Shown here piece by piece: positions 17,998-26,209 of a DNA stretch of 64,000 nucleotides. A model generated the notes under the pieces. It was not told the DNA's origin. It did not search any database and saw nothing but the letters and a program-made list of their open reading frames with translations. How positions within the stretch are numbered: position 1 is the stretch's first letter; every line of letters begins with the position of its first letter. The stretch spans positions 1 to 64,000 of the forward strand of contig JAACFB010000009.1 in the NCBI GenBank assembly GCA_009937615.1, read 5' to 3'. The stretch comes from Gammaproteobacteria bacterium (GTDB lineage Bacteria > Pseudomonadota > Gammaproteobacteria > Steroidobacterales > Woeseiaceae). The position numbers and the translations under genes were made by a program.

Positions 17998-19350
17998 CTA
18001 GCGGGTCTTGAACTGGTCCGGGTTCAAGTCGTGGCGCGCGAGCAGCTTGTAGAAGTCCGTCCGATTGCGTTTTGCGAGCCGTGCGGCCTGGCTGACGTTA
18101 CCCATCGTGATCTGAAGGATCTGCGATAGATAATTGCGCGTGAATTCATCGCGGGCGTCGGTGAAGGACATCAGTTTGCCTGCGTGCTCGCCGAGTGACT
18201 GCTGAACGATTTCGGCCGAAATCACAGGCGACCTCGACAAGGCGACATTCTGGCGTACGACGTTGTAAAGCTGGCGAACGTTGCCCGGCCACTCGGCAAT
18301 GACGAGCATTTCGACAGCCTCCGGGGCATAGACCTTGCGTTCCTGGTCGGCCTCCCGGGATATCTCCTGCAGGAAACGGGCTACGAGCAGCGGTATGTCT
18401 TCGCGACGCTTGTCGAGCGTCGGCAGCTTGATATTCACGACGTTGAGCCTGTAGTAGAGGTCCTCCCGAAAACCGCCGCCCCTCATCATTTCCTGAAGGT
18501 CGCGATGGGTTGCCGAGATCACGCGCACGTCGATCTGGATCGCCTCGGTGCTGCCAACGGGCCGAACCTGGTTTTCCTGCAATACGCGCAGCAGCTTCAC
18601 CTGCAGGCGCATCGGCATGTCGCCGATTTCGTCAAGCAGAAGGGTGCCGCCCTCGGCGGCCTGGAACAGCCCCTTGTGAGCTCTTGTCGCCCCGGTGAAC
18701 GCGCCTTTCTCGTGGCCGAACAGTTCGGATTCGAGGAGATTCTCGGCCATTGCGCTGCAGTTGATCGCCGTGAACGGCTTGTCGTGACGGGGACTCGCAT
18801 TGTGAATCGCCCGGGCCAGTAGCTCCTTGCCGGTCCCGGACTCGCCGGTGATCAACACGCGTGCGTCGGTTGCGGCAACCATTTTCGCCTGCTGGAGGAT
18901 TTCCTTCATGCCCTTGTTGCGCGTGATGATTTCGGAGGCCCACGCTGCATCGACACTGGCGAGGCCAGAGACTTTCAATGCTTTCGCAACGGTCACCATG
19001 AGTTCGTCTTTGTCGATCGGCTTGGTCAGAAAGCCGAACGCGCCGCTTTGTGTCGCAAGTACGGCGTCCGGGATCGTTCCATGCGCCGTGATGATCACGA
19101 CCCGTAGTCCGGGTGAACGCGTTTGCAGCTCCTTGAGCAAACCGATACCGTCCATTTTGTCCATTCGAAGGTCGGTAATCACGAGATCGGGGCTGAATCG
19201 GTTCAATGTCGCAAGCGCACTGTGCGCACTGTCGACTGCCTCGACGTCGTGCCCCTCGGCTCGCAGCCGGATACTCAGCAGGCGCAGCAGCCCCGGATCG
19301 TCATCGACGAGCAGGATTTTGCCAGTTTGCTTGGGGCTAACGGCCGACAT
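17998..19350 (-). CDS. glrR: GlrR/QseF-like sigma54-dependent response regulator
   Basis: A 450-residue NtrC-class regulator. The receiver spans residues 10-125 (LLVDDDPGLLRLLSIRLRAE, phosphoacceptor in VITDLRMDKMDG). The AAA+ domain has Walker A GESGTGKE and GAFTGA. A C-terminal Fis-type helix-turn-helix (VSQAARLAKRNRTDFYKLLA) binds DNA; the RNRTDFYKLL end is typical of GlrR. The start is the ATG at 19350. It is last in the order kinase, lipoprotein, regulator, the same as E. coli glrK-qseG-glrR, which controls envelope and GlmY functions there. Confidence 0.9.
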   Translation of the reverse strand: MSAVSPKQTGKILLVDDDPGLLRLLSIRLRAEGHDVEAVDSAHSALATLNRFSPDLVITDLRMDKMDGIGLLKELQTRSPGLRVVIITAHGTIPDAVLATQSGAFGFLTKPIDKDELMVTVAKALKVSGLASVDAAWASEIITRNKGMKEILQQAKMVAATDARVLITGESGTGKELLARAIHNASPRHDKPFTAINCSAMAENLLESELFGHEKGAFTGATRAHKGLFQAAEGGTLLLDEIGDMPMRLQVKLLRVLQENQVRPVGSTEAIQIDVRVISATHRDLQEMMRGGGFREDLYYRLNVVNIKLPTLDKRREDIPLLVARFLQEISREADQERKVYAPEAVEMLVIAEWPGNVRQLYNVVRQNVALSRSPVISAEIVQQSLGEHAGKLMSFTDARDEFTRNYLSQILQITMGNVSQAARLAKRNRTDFYKLLARHDLNPDQFKTR

Positions 19351-19416
19351 CAATACAGATTAGTGAGATTGAGTTAAATCGGCAACAGGTGCCTGGCAAC
19401 CGGGGCAGCATCGTGT

Positions 19417-20046
19417 TCACTGATCCTGCTCCCGGATCGAGCGTTCGATCGTCGTTATCGCCTCGAGCTTTTGTTCTGCATCCTCGAGTTCACGGCGCAG
19501 GCGGCGATTCTCCTCTTCGACTATCGCCAGTCGCTGGTTGACGGCGGCCTCTTCAGTTCGAGCCGCGTGGGACGTCGATTCGCGCAGCTGGCGCGTCTCG
19601 GACTTCAAAACAATAAGTTCCTCAGAGGACTTCAGGTGTAACGTGGCCAGCGAGATTTCTGCAGGCGTCATGAGTTCCGGCTGTGCGAGGACATCGCGGA
19701 GCAGGCCCTGGGCCTGCTGTGGGTCGGACTCCGCGTGTCCCGGCGTTGCAAGAATAAGCGCAAAGCGCAGTTTGGTCTGTGGCCCCGGCGTCAGCGTCGC
19801 CGCGGACTTCGCGTCCGCGACTATTTCGGCTTGCGTGGCCGGATCGCCGCTCGCGAGCCGATACAGTTCGCCCAGGTAATGCTCCGAATCAGGTGCGTCG
19901 GCAATGTCCGGCTCAGCGGACGAGGCCGGTGCACCGCGCATGCTGTCCATCCAGCTCGCCGTCTGGGCGCAGCCCTGCAGCAGGATCATGAGCAGCAGCA
20001 ACACCGGCAACCCGGTGGCGGGCGTTGCCGGACACCTGCTACGCAT
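19417..20046 (-). CDS. qseG: QseG-like lipoprotein of the GlrK-GlrR system
   Basis: A 209-residue lipoprotein between the GlrK-like kinase and the GlrR-like regulator. The ATG at 20046 overlaps the kinase stop codon. The signal segment (VLLLLMILLQGCAQ) has a clear lipobox LQGC. The C-terminal 90 residues form a coiled coil rich in Glu, Arg and Leu (EEENRRLRRELEDAEQKLEA). In E. coli the QseG (YfhG) outer-membrane lipoprotein sits at this position and tunes the kinase. Sequence similarity is weak; the call rests on position and architecture. Confidence 0.72.
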   Translation of the reverse strand: MRSRCPATPATGLPVLLLLMILLQGCAQTASWMDSMRGAPASSAEPDIADAPDSEHYLGELYRLASGDPATQAEIVADAKSAATLTPGPQTKLRFALILATPGHAESDPQQAQGLLRDVLAQPELMTPAEISLATLHLKSSEELIVLKSETRQLRESTSHAARTEEAAVNQRLAIVEEENRRLRRELEDAEQKLEAITTIERSIREQDQ

Positions 20047-21502
20047 TGGCCACCAACTTTTGCCGATCGACGGCACGTTGCTGCGGAATTTCGATCCGGA
20101 AGTGCGCGCCCGGGAATTCGTCCGAATCGACCAGCTCCACTGAACCCTGATGTGCCTGGATGCATTCGAGAACGACCGACAGCCCGATCCCGGTTCCCGC
20201 AACCTGGCCGCCCTGCTCGCGGCGGCCCTGGAAGAACGCGTCGAAAATTCGCGGGCTTTCGTCGTCAGGGATGCCGGGCCCGGAATCGCCAAATTCGATT
20301 CGAAAGCTCCGGGGCTGACGGCTCGCCCGAATCGTGATGCTGCCCCCTCTCGGCGTGAACTTGAGCGCGTTCGACAGCAAGTTGTCGAGTACCGTGCGCA
20401 TCTTTTCGCGGTCGGCGTTGACGGTGAGGTCCTCTATCTCCAGTTTGAGATCGATGTCCGCGGCCTGCAGCGCCAGGCGCTGCGACTTGGCGACAGATTC
20501 TGCCAGCGCCCGGATGGGGAAGTCCGACAGAGCCAATACCTCGGTCTTGGCCTGCCAGGCCGAAAAGCTCAGCAGATTTTCGATCAGCTGCTGCAGCTTC
20601 AGGCCGTTCATGCGCAGGATATCGGTCACCTCGCGCTGCGGTTTCGCGAGTTCGCCGACCGTGCCGTCCAGCAAGAGTTCGGTGCCTTCGCGAATATTCG
20701 CCAGCGGCGTTTTGAGCTCATGCGACATGTGCCGCAGGAACCTGTTTTTTTCCTGGGCCAGTTCGAGCAGGCGGACACGCAGCCACTCGAGCTGTCGGCC
20801 GAGGCGTTCGAGATCGCTCGGGCCCCTAACCTCGATCGGCTTGGAGAAGCCGCTCTGGCCGAGCTGATCGATTGCGGAATCGAGCTGCCGTATCGGTTTC
20901 GCGACCAGCAGCGTGAAGAACAGCGCAAGGATCAGTGTGCCGGGAACCAGCGCGGCGACCTGCCAGGCGGATACCTGTTGCGCCCGGCGCGTATTTGCCT
21001 GCAGATTACGCAACTCGCTGTCGACGTAGGCAGTCAGCTCCGCCGTAAGCTCGGTGACCTGCCTGCGCAGCTCCGGGAACCTGTCGACGGCGGCCTGCGC
21101 CTCGGTCTCGCTGAGGCCGGCATCCTCAAGGGTGTCGATGACTCCATGCGCGGTCGCGCTGATCGACGTTGCGAGCGGTGCCGCGCCGGCCAGTTGAGTC
21201 AGCTGCGCCATTTCAGCGAGCTGCTCGTCGAAGGCGCCGAGGTCCTGGCGCATGAGCTGCCGGCTATCGTCGTTCCCAAGCACCTGGTACTGGCGCGCGA
21301 CGCGCTCCAGCGAGCCGAGCTGCTCGGTCAAAAGACGGTTGTTCTCGGCCGTTGCGACCCCCGTGAACACCAGTTGCTCGCTTTGCGCCGCAAGCCGGTC
21401 AAGGTTGACGAGCGCCCAGATCACGGCGAGCAGCAGCGGCAGGCCTACGATGCCAAAGCCGACGAGAATCAGGCCATTAAGGGATCTTGGGCGACGGATC
21501 AT
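20039..21502 (-). CDS. glrK: GlrK/QseE-like sensor histidine kinase
   Basis: A 487-residue membrane kinase. A transmembrane segment near residue 10 (LILVGFGIVGLPLLLAVIWA), a periplasmic helical sensor, and a second transmembrane segment near residue 195 precede a HAMP-like region. The H box is RHMSHELKTPLANI (residues 265-280). The ATP-binding domain has LDNLLSNALKFTP (N box), GDSGPGIP (G1) and GTGIGLSVV (G2). It overlaps the qseG-like gene by 8 nt. It is the sensor partner of the GlrR-like regulator. The start has no strong ribosome site. Confidence 0.9.
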   Translation of the reverse strand: MIRRPRSLNGLILVGFGIVGLPLLLAVIWALVNLDRLAAQSEQLVFTGVATAENNRLLTEQLGSLERVARQYQVLGNDDSRQLMRQDLGAFDEQLAEMAQLTQLAGAAPLATSISATAHGVIDTLEDAGLSETEAQAAVDRFPELRRQVTELTAELTAYVDSELRNLQANTRRAQQVSAWQVAALVPGTLILALFFTLLVAKPIRQLDSAIDQLGQSGFSKPIEVRGPSDLERLGRQLEWLRVRLLELAQEKNRFLRHMSHELKTPLANIREGTELLLDGTVGELAKPQREVTDILRMNGLKLQQLIENLLSFSAWQAKTEVLALSDFPIRALAESVAKSQRLALQAADIDLKLEIEDLTVNADREKMRTVLDNLLSNALKFTPRGGSITIRASRQPRSFRIEFGDSGPGIPDDESPRIFDAFFQGRREQGGQVAGTGIGLSVVLECIQAHQGSVELVDSDEFPGAHFRIEIPQQRAVDRQKLVANA

Positions 21503-21541
21503 AATGCATTGAGTGTAGCACCGGTAAGACGGAACTACGGG

Positions 21542-22552
21542 TCAGGCGGCCCAGTAGGCGCTTTCGTCCTCAGCCGCGATCTTGCGTTCCCAGTCGAGGC
21601 TGGTTCGGACAATGGTATCGAGGTCGTCATACCGAGGTGTCCAGCCGAGCACGGTCCGGATTTTATCGGCTACGGCAATGAGTTCTGGCGGATCGCCGGC
21701 GCGGCGCGGTTCCTCGGTGATGTTCAGGGGCAGCCCATGAGCCCGCTCGACCGCGGCGAGCACCTCGCGCACGCTGTACCCGTGGCCATAGCCGCAGTTC
21801 AGCGTGGCCGACTCACCGCCTTCGCGCAGGTAATTCAATGCATCAAGATGCGCCGTTGCGAGGTCCTCGACATGAATGTAGTCCCGCAGTCCCGTACCGT
21901 CAGGCGTCGGGTAATCGGTGCCGAAAATAAAGACGCCGGGCCGGCGGCCAACGGCTGCTTCACACGCAACCTTGACGAGCAGTGTCGCTTTTGGCGTTGA
22001 CTGGCCAATGGTGCCGCCAGGTTCGCAGCCCGCGACGTTGAAGTAGCGCAAAGCCACGTAACTTGGTCCGCCCGCGATCGCGAGGTCGCGCAGCATCCAC
22101 TCGGTCATGAGCTTCGAGCTGCCGTAGGGGTTGATAGGCTGTGTCGGCGATGCTTCCGAGGCATGGCCGTCGGGCGGGATGCCGTATACCGCGGCCGTTG
22201 ACGAGAACACGATGTGTTTTACACCGTGGGCGTTCGCGCGTTCGAGCAGCGTGCGGCTGCTCGCGGTGTTGTTGCCATAGTATTTCAGCGGATCGGCAAC
22301 CGATTCGGGCACGATCGTATGGGCGGCGAAATGCATGACCGTGTCGATGTCGTGATCGGCAAAAATCCGGTCGAGCAGGGCGGCATCACCGGTATCGCCG
22401 ATGACGAGTTCGCCCGCCGTTACGGCCGCTTCGAATCCGGTCGACAGGTTATCGAGCGTGACCACGCCCTCGCCGGCGGCGCCGAGCTGGCGGACGACAT
22501 GACTGCCGATATAACCGGCTCCCCCGGTCACGAGTATCTTCTTGTGGCCCAT
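21542..22552 (-). CDS. galE: UDP-glucose 4-epimerase
   Basis: A 336-residue short-chain dehydrogenase-type epimerase interconverting UDP-glucose and UDP-galactose for surface polysaccharide. The start at 22552 has the ribosome site GAGGAAGT. The NAD-binding motif GGAGYIGS is at residues 9-16, the catalytic Tyr lies in NPYGSSKLMTEWM, and the Ser/Thr region is VFSSTAAVYG. DNCGYG-like LNCGYGHGYSVREVL and RRAGDPPELIA are typical GalE features. It lies downstream of no clear polysaccharide cluster here. Confidence 0.93.
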   Translation of the reverse strand: MGHKKILVTGGAGYIGSHVVRQLGAAGEGVVTLDNLSTGFEAAVTAGELVIGDTGDAALLDRIFADHDIDTVMHFAAHTIVPESVADPLKYYGNNTASSRTLLERANAHGVKHIVFSSTAAVYGIPPDGHASEASPTQPINPYGSSKLMTEWMLRDLAIAGGPSYVALRYFNVAGCEPGGTIGQSTPKATLLVKVACEAAVGRRPGVFIFGTDYPTPDGTGLRDYIHVEDLATAHLDALNYLREGGESATLNCGYGHGYSVREVLAAVERAHGLPLNITEEPRRAGDPPELIAVADKIRTVLGWTPRYDDLDTIVRTSLDWERKIAAEDESAYWAA

Positions 22553-22782
22553 ACTTCCTCCGTAACTATTTGTAACCGGCGCCGAAAATTGTGAACTTGG
22601 CGCGCATTTCTGTGCCAAAGTTTAACAATATTGGGATCAATTATTGGGACCTGAATCGCACAATGGATTGCGAGGCGGGTATCGACTGTCGCCAAAGACG
22701 GACGCTACCCGTTATACCGTCGTTCAGGCTCGACAGTTATCATTGAGCACATACGACGCCGGCGGATGCTTGGGCAAGCACG

Positions 22783-24882
22783 ATGGATCGACCTGTGAAC
22801 ATTGAAATGGCTGTGAAGTCGTCAAGGCGAATGGCGCTGTGTGCCGCGACGCTGATCGCTACTGCTGTGCTGGTCACGGCCTGTGGCGGCGGGAGTGACA
22901 GCAGCAAAGACAGTGGCGGCGGCAGCGGCACGCCGGTCAACTCGGCACCGACCGCAAACGCGGGAAGCGACCAGTCCGTCAGCGAACTGACGGTCGTTAC
23001 GCTGAGCGGCAGCGGGACCGACGCAAACGGCGATACGCTGACGTTTTCCTGGGACCAGATAGCGGGCGCGGCAGTGACGATCGCCGATGCCGGTTCGGCC
23101 CAGGCGACCTTTACCGCACCCGATGTCGCTGCCGGGGCGCCCGAGATTCTGACGTTCGAGCTCACTGTCAGCGATGGCGCCGCAAGCGCGACCGACACGG
23201 TCAACGTTACGGTGGAGGAACCGGCAGACGCCGTGCGGGTTTTCGGAACCGTCGACTACGAGTTCGTGCCGCCGAACGACGTTTGCCGTGGCCTCGACTT
23301 TGGCAGCACGATTGCTCGGCCTGTTCGTGGCGCGACCGTGCAGCTGATCGACGTAGCGACGCTTGGCGTCCTGTCGCAGACCCAGTCGAGCAATACCGGC
23401 GAGTACTCGTTCGCGGGTATCGACACCAACCTGACGGTTCGCCTGCGCGTGCGCGCGGAGCTCAAGAAGACCACCGGAACATCGCGCTGGGATGTCGACG
23501 TACGTGACAACTTCGTCGAAGTCGCTGATCGCGGCACTCCGCCGCCGCTAAGCCAGCGCCCCCTGTACGTGATCGAGAGCGGTGATTTCGACACGGGTAC
23601 GACCGACGTCAACCGCAACTTGACGGCGACGACCGGCTGGACCGGTACGTCTTACGGCGAACCGCGCGCGGCCGCGCCGTTCGCGATTCTCGATGCGATC
23701 TATTCGGCCATGCGGTTTGTGTTAGCAACGGATCCGAGCGCCGTATTCCCGCCGCTGGACGCATTCTGGAGCGTCAACAACACTCTTACGAGCCCCACGG
23801 ACATTGACGCCGGTGAGCTGGGCGCATCCTTCTACAACGGCGGCATCGATTCGCTGTTCCTGCTGGGCGACGCCGACGTCGACACCGAGGAGTTCGACGA
23901 TCACGTGATCGTGCACGAGTGGGGCCACTATTTCGAGGATAAATTTTCGCGATCGGATTCTTTTGGTGGCCCGCATTCGATCGGCGATCGGCTCGATCTG
24001 CGGCTGGCTTTCGGCGAAGGCTGGGCGACGGCGCTGTCCGGCATGGCGCTGGACAACCCGCTGTACTGCGACACCGGCGTTGCCGGCACCTCGGGCGGCT
24101 TCGGTATTGGCGCCGAGTCGGGTTCATACAATGCGCGCGGCTGGTATGACGAGATCTCGGTGCTGCGGTTCATCTACGACATGTGGGACGATGCCGATGA
24201 CGGCGGTGGCGCCGACACGGTCTCGGTCGGATTCGGCCCTATCTACGAGGTCATGACGGGACGCCAGAAGACGACCGAGGCGTTCACGACGATCTTCTCG
24301 TTTGCGACCGAGCTGCGCGCGATCCTCAACTCCGGTGACCAGGCCGGGCTCGACGCCCAGCTTGCTCGTGAGGATGTCCCGTCGACCGGTCTTGATATCT
24401 GGGGCAGCAACGTGACCAGCATCGATCCGTCGGTCGATGCGTTTGCCGCCGGTAAACCCGATGTTTTCCCCATCTACACGGACATCGTCGCCGACGGCTC
24501 CGTGCTGAACATCTGTTTCAACAGCCAGTTCGATGACGGCCGCGACGGCAACAAGCTCTCCGAGGACCGTTACCTGCGGATTTCGGTTCCCGTGACCGAC
24601 CAGTACGATGTCGAGATTGCGACAACGACGCCGACACCGGTAACCGACGATCCGGATGATCGCGACCAGAGCGACCCGGACATCTACATTTTTCGTGGCG
24701 CGCAGTTCATCACGGCCGGAACCGGGCCGGATGACAACATCGAGACTTTCACGACACCGACGTTACAGGCCGGCCAGACCTATATCGCGGCCATCGAGGA
24801 ATGGCGCTTTGATGACGAGGAAGCAGCCGCGAGTTATCCTGACCGGATCTGCATGAACGTCTCATTCTCGCCGACACCCTGA
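22783..24882 (+). CDS. HExxH lipoprotein with PKD-like domain (probable gluzincin peptidase)
   Basis: A 699-residue exported lipoprotein. The lipobox is LVTAC near residue 34; an ATG at 22807 is an alternative start. A Gly/Ser linker precedes a PKD/REJ-like domain (residues 50-145, APTANAGSDQSVSEL and FTAPDV). A carboxypeptidase-regulatory-like domain follows (residues 150-220, VRGATVQLIDV and NTGEYSFAGI). The core has HEWGH near residue 377 and GEGWA about 32 residues later, the HExxH...E arrangement of gluzincin zinc peptidases. Activity and substrate are unknown. The next two genes also encode lipoproteins. Confidence 0.75.
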   Translation: MDRPVNIEMAVKSSRRMALCAATLIATAVLVTACGGGSDSSKDSGGGSGTPVNSAPTANAGSDQSVSELTVVTLSGSGTDANGDTLTFSWDQIAGAAVTIADAGSAQATFTAPDVAAGAPEILTFELTVSDGAASATDTVNVTVEEPADAVRVFGTVDYEFVPPNDVCRGLDFGSTIARPVRGATVQLIDVATLGVLSQTQSSNTGEYSFAGIDTNLTVRLRVRAELKKTTGTSRWDVDVRDNFVEVADRGTPPPLSQRPLYVIESGDFDTGTTDVNRNLTATTGWTGTSYGEPRAAAPFAILDAIYSAMRFVLATDPSAVFPPLDAFWSVNNTLTSPTDIDAGELGASFYNGGIDSLFLLGDADVDTEEFDDHVIVHEWGHYFEDKFSRSDSFGGPHSIGDRLDLRLAFGEGWATALSGMALDNPLYCDTGVAGTSGGFGIGAESGSYNARGWYDEISVLRFIYDMWDDADDGGGADTVSVGFGPIYEVMTGRQKTTEAFTTIFSFATELRAILNSGDQAGLDAQLAREDVPSTGLDIWGSNVTSIDPSVDAFAAGKPDVFPIYTDIVADGSVLNICFNSQFDDGRDGNKLSEDRYLRISVPVTDQYDVEIATTTPTPVTDDPDDRDQSDPDIYIFRGAQFITAGTGPDDNIETFTTPTLQAGQTYIAAIEEWRFDDEEAAASYPDRICMNVSFSPTP

Positions 24883-24897
24883 AATGCATGCAGCCAG

Positions 24898-25500
24898 GTG
24901 AAAACTATGTATCGAACGATGCTCCCCTTTTTAATGTCGATGGCGCTGATTGCCGCCTGCGGTGACGAGGCTGGCAACGGCAGTGCGGCGACGAGCGACG
25001 CCAATGTGATCGAGCCATCGACCAGCGCGCCGAAGGTCACGTTCGAACCCGGCGGCACCGATGTGACGACGGTCAAGCCGAGCAGCCCGATTCAAATCAG
25101 CTACCGGATCATTGGTCAGCCAATCATCGGCCAGCCCGTGGCGATCGACCTGCAGTTCGACTCCGCGCTCGGAGCAACGTCGTTCAACGTCAACTACCGT
25201 GTCAATGACTCGACGGCACTGCAGCTCCCGGAGTCGCAGGCATCGCGAGTCGCCGTGTCGCCAACCATTGCCGAAGAGCGCGGCAAAGCGGCGCAGCAGG
25301 TGCGGGTAATCCCGCTGCGGGAAGGGAGGCTGTACCTGAATGTCGCCGCCGAGGTCGAAACCGAATCAGGCTCGTTCTCCAGCGTGACGGCCGTGCCCAT
25401 ACAGGTCGGCCCCGCGGTTCGCGAACTCCAGGAAAACGGCGTGGTTACGACGGACGAAAACGGTGAGCTGATCCGGACACTGCCGGCGAGGACCGACTAA
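24898..25500 (+). CDS. Predicted lipoprotein of unknown function
   Basis: A 200-residue lipoprotein with signal MLPFLMSMALIAACGDEAG (lipobox IAAC). It starts at GTG 24898 or ATG 24907, 15-24 nt after the HExxH lipoprotein, so both are probably one operon. The mature part is predicted beta-rich (IIGQPVAIDLQFDSALGATS, then VRVIPLREGRLYLNVAAEVE), like an immunoglobulin-type fold. No catalytic motif seen. It may be an accessory subunit for the upstream protease-like protein. Confidence 0.7.
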   Translation: MKTMYRTMLPFLMSMALIAACGDEAGNGSAATSDANVIEPSTSAPKVTFEPGGTDVTTVKPSSPIQISYRIIGQPIIGQPVAIDLQFDSALGATSFNVNYRVNDSTALQLPESQASRVAVSPTIAEERGKAAQQVRVIPLREGRLYLNVAAEVETESGSFSSVTAVPIQVGPAVRELQENGVVTTDENGELIRTLPARTD

Positions 25501-25509
25501 CGGCGATGA

Positions 25510-25908
25510 ATGATGAAGCCCACTAAGATTGTTCTCCTGCCCCTGCTGCTTTCAGGCTGTGCTCACGGCCTGTTAGGAGGCCTGTCGGCCGTAGATACCT
25601 CTGGGTTTGGTTCTGGCTTAGGCCCGGATTCTACGGAAACAGCGCATCCCGGCGAACATCCCCCGGATCCTAGCACCCCCCTTGATACAAGGTTTATGGT
25701 GGGTGGCAAGGAGTATACCTATGAAATGCTTGGCTTTAAAAATGCGCGTGAGTATGCTCGGTACCATGATCGGAAGGATCCGTCGGCATCCAGTTTCAGC
25801 GCCGATGAGTATAAATCCGGTGCGTATCGATACGCTAAATCTGGTGAGCGTGGCAGCGTTAGCTGGCGTATTTCCCAATATAAGCACAGGGGAGAAGGCG
25901 ATGATTAG
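25510..25908 (+). CDS. Small hypothetical lipoprotein
   Basis: A 132-residue protein with MKPTKIVLLPLLLSGCAHG (lipobox LSGC) and no recognised domain. The mature part is Gly-, Ser- and Tyr-rich (EYTYEMLGFKNAREYARYHD and SSFSADEYKSGAYRYAKSGE). Its base use is less GC-rich than its neighbours, which may mark recent acquisition. A GGGGAGAAGG stretch at its 3' end precedes ATG 25901 and GTG 25909, so a tiny downstream gene is possible. Confidence 0.65.
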   Translation: MMKPTKIVLLPLLLSGCAHGLLGGLSAVDTSGFGSGLGPDSTETAHPGEHPPDPSTPLDTRFMVGGKEYTYEMLGFKNAREYARYHDRKDPSASSFSADEYKSGAYRYAKSGERGSVSWRISQYKHRGEGDD

Positions 25909-26209
25909 GTGTCAACGGAAGGCAGGGTCTGCGATACCGATGATCCTCGGGACATCGATAACATCATAGAAGTTTTTAATTCTCCAGAACGGTCTCCCCG
26001 CCAAGCTTTACTCTCCGTTCTAAATTCTGAAATTGAGTCAGTCATCGCCGTTGCGTCTTGGTCCGTTATCACTGTAAGGCGTCGATCATAATCGGGAATA
26101 ATTTCCCAAAATAAAGCTGAAAATCGGACCTGCGTCACAGATTCGGATGCGCCGCGGCCCGTAGAGTACGACCTTGGAATCGTTCTCAACGGATTGAGCG
26201 GGTCGCCCG
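25909..26209. other. Low-GC gap with doubtful short ORFs
   Basis: About 300 nt with base use less GC-rich than either side. Two short frames start behind a ribosome-like GGGGAGAAGG: ATG 25901 (22 codons) and GTG 25909 (60 codons). Neither resembles a known family. No convincing terminator or promoter was seen. Confidence 0.35.

Noticed and set aside
20150-22000. A 616-codon plus-strand open frame opposite the histidine kinase and galE
   Set aside because: It has no family motifs and lies opposite well-conserved genes with all expected motifs; high-GC codon use often opens such antisense frames.
25901-26091. A real gene behind GGGGAGAAGG
   Set aside because: The frames are 22 and 60 codons with no similarity that I recognise; kept only as part of the gap description.
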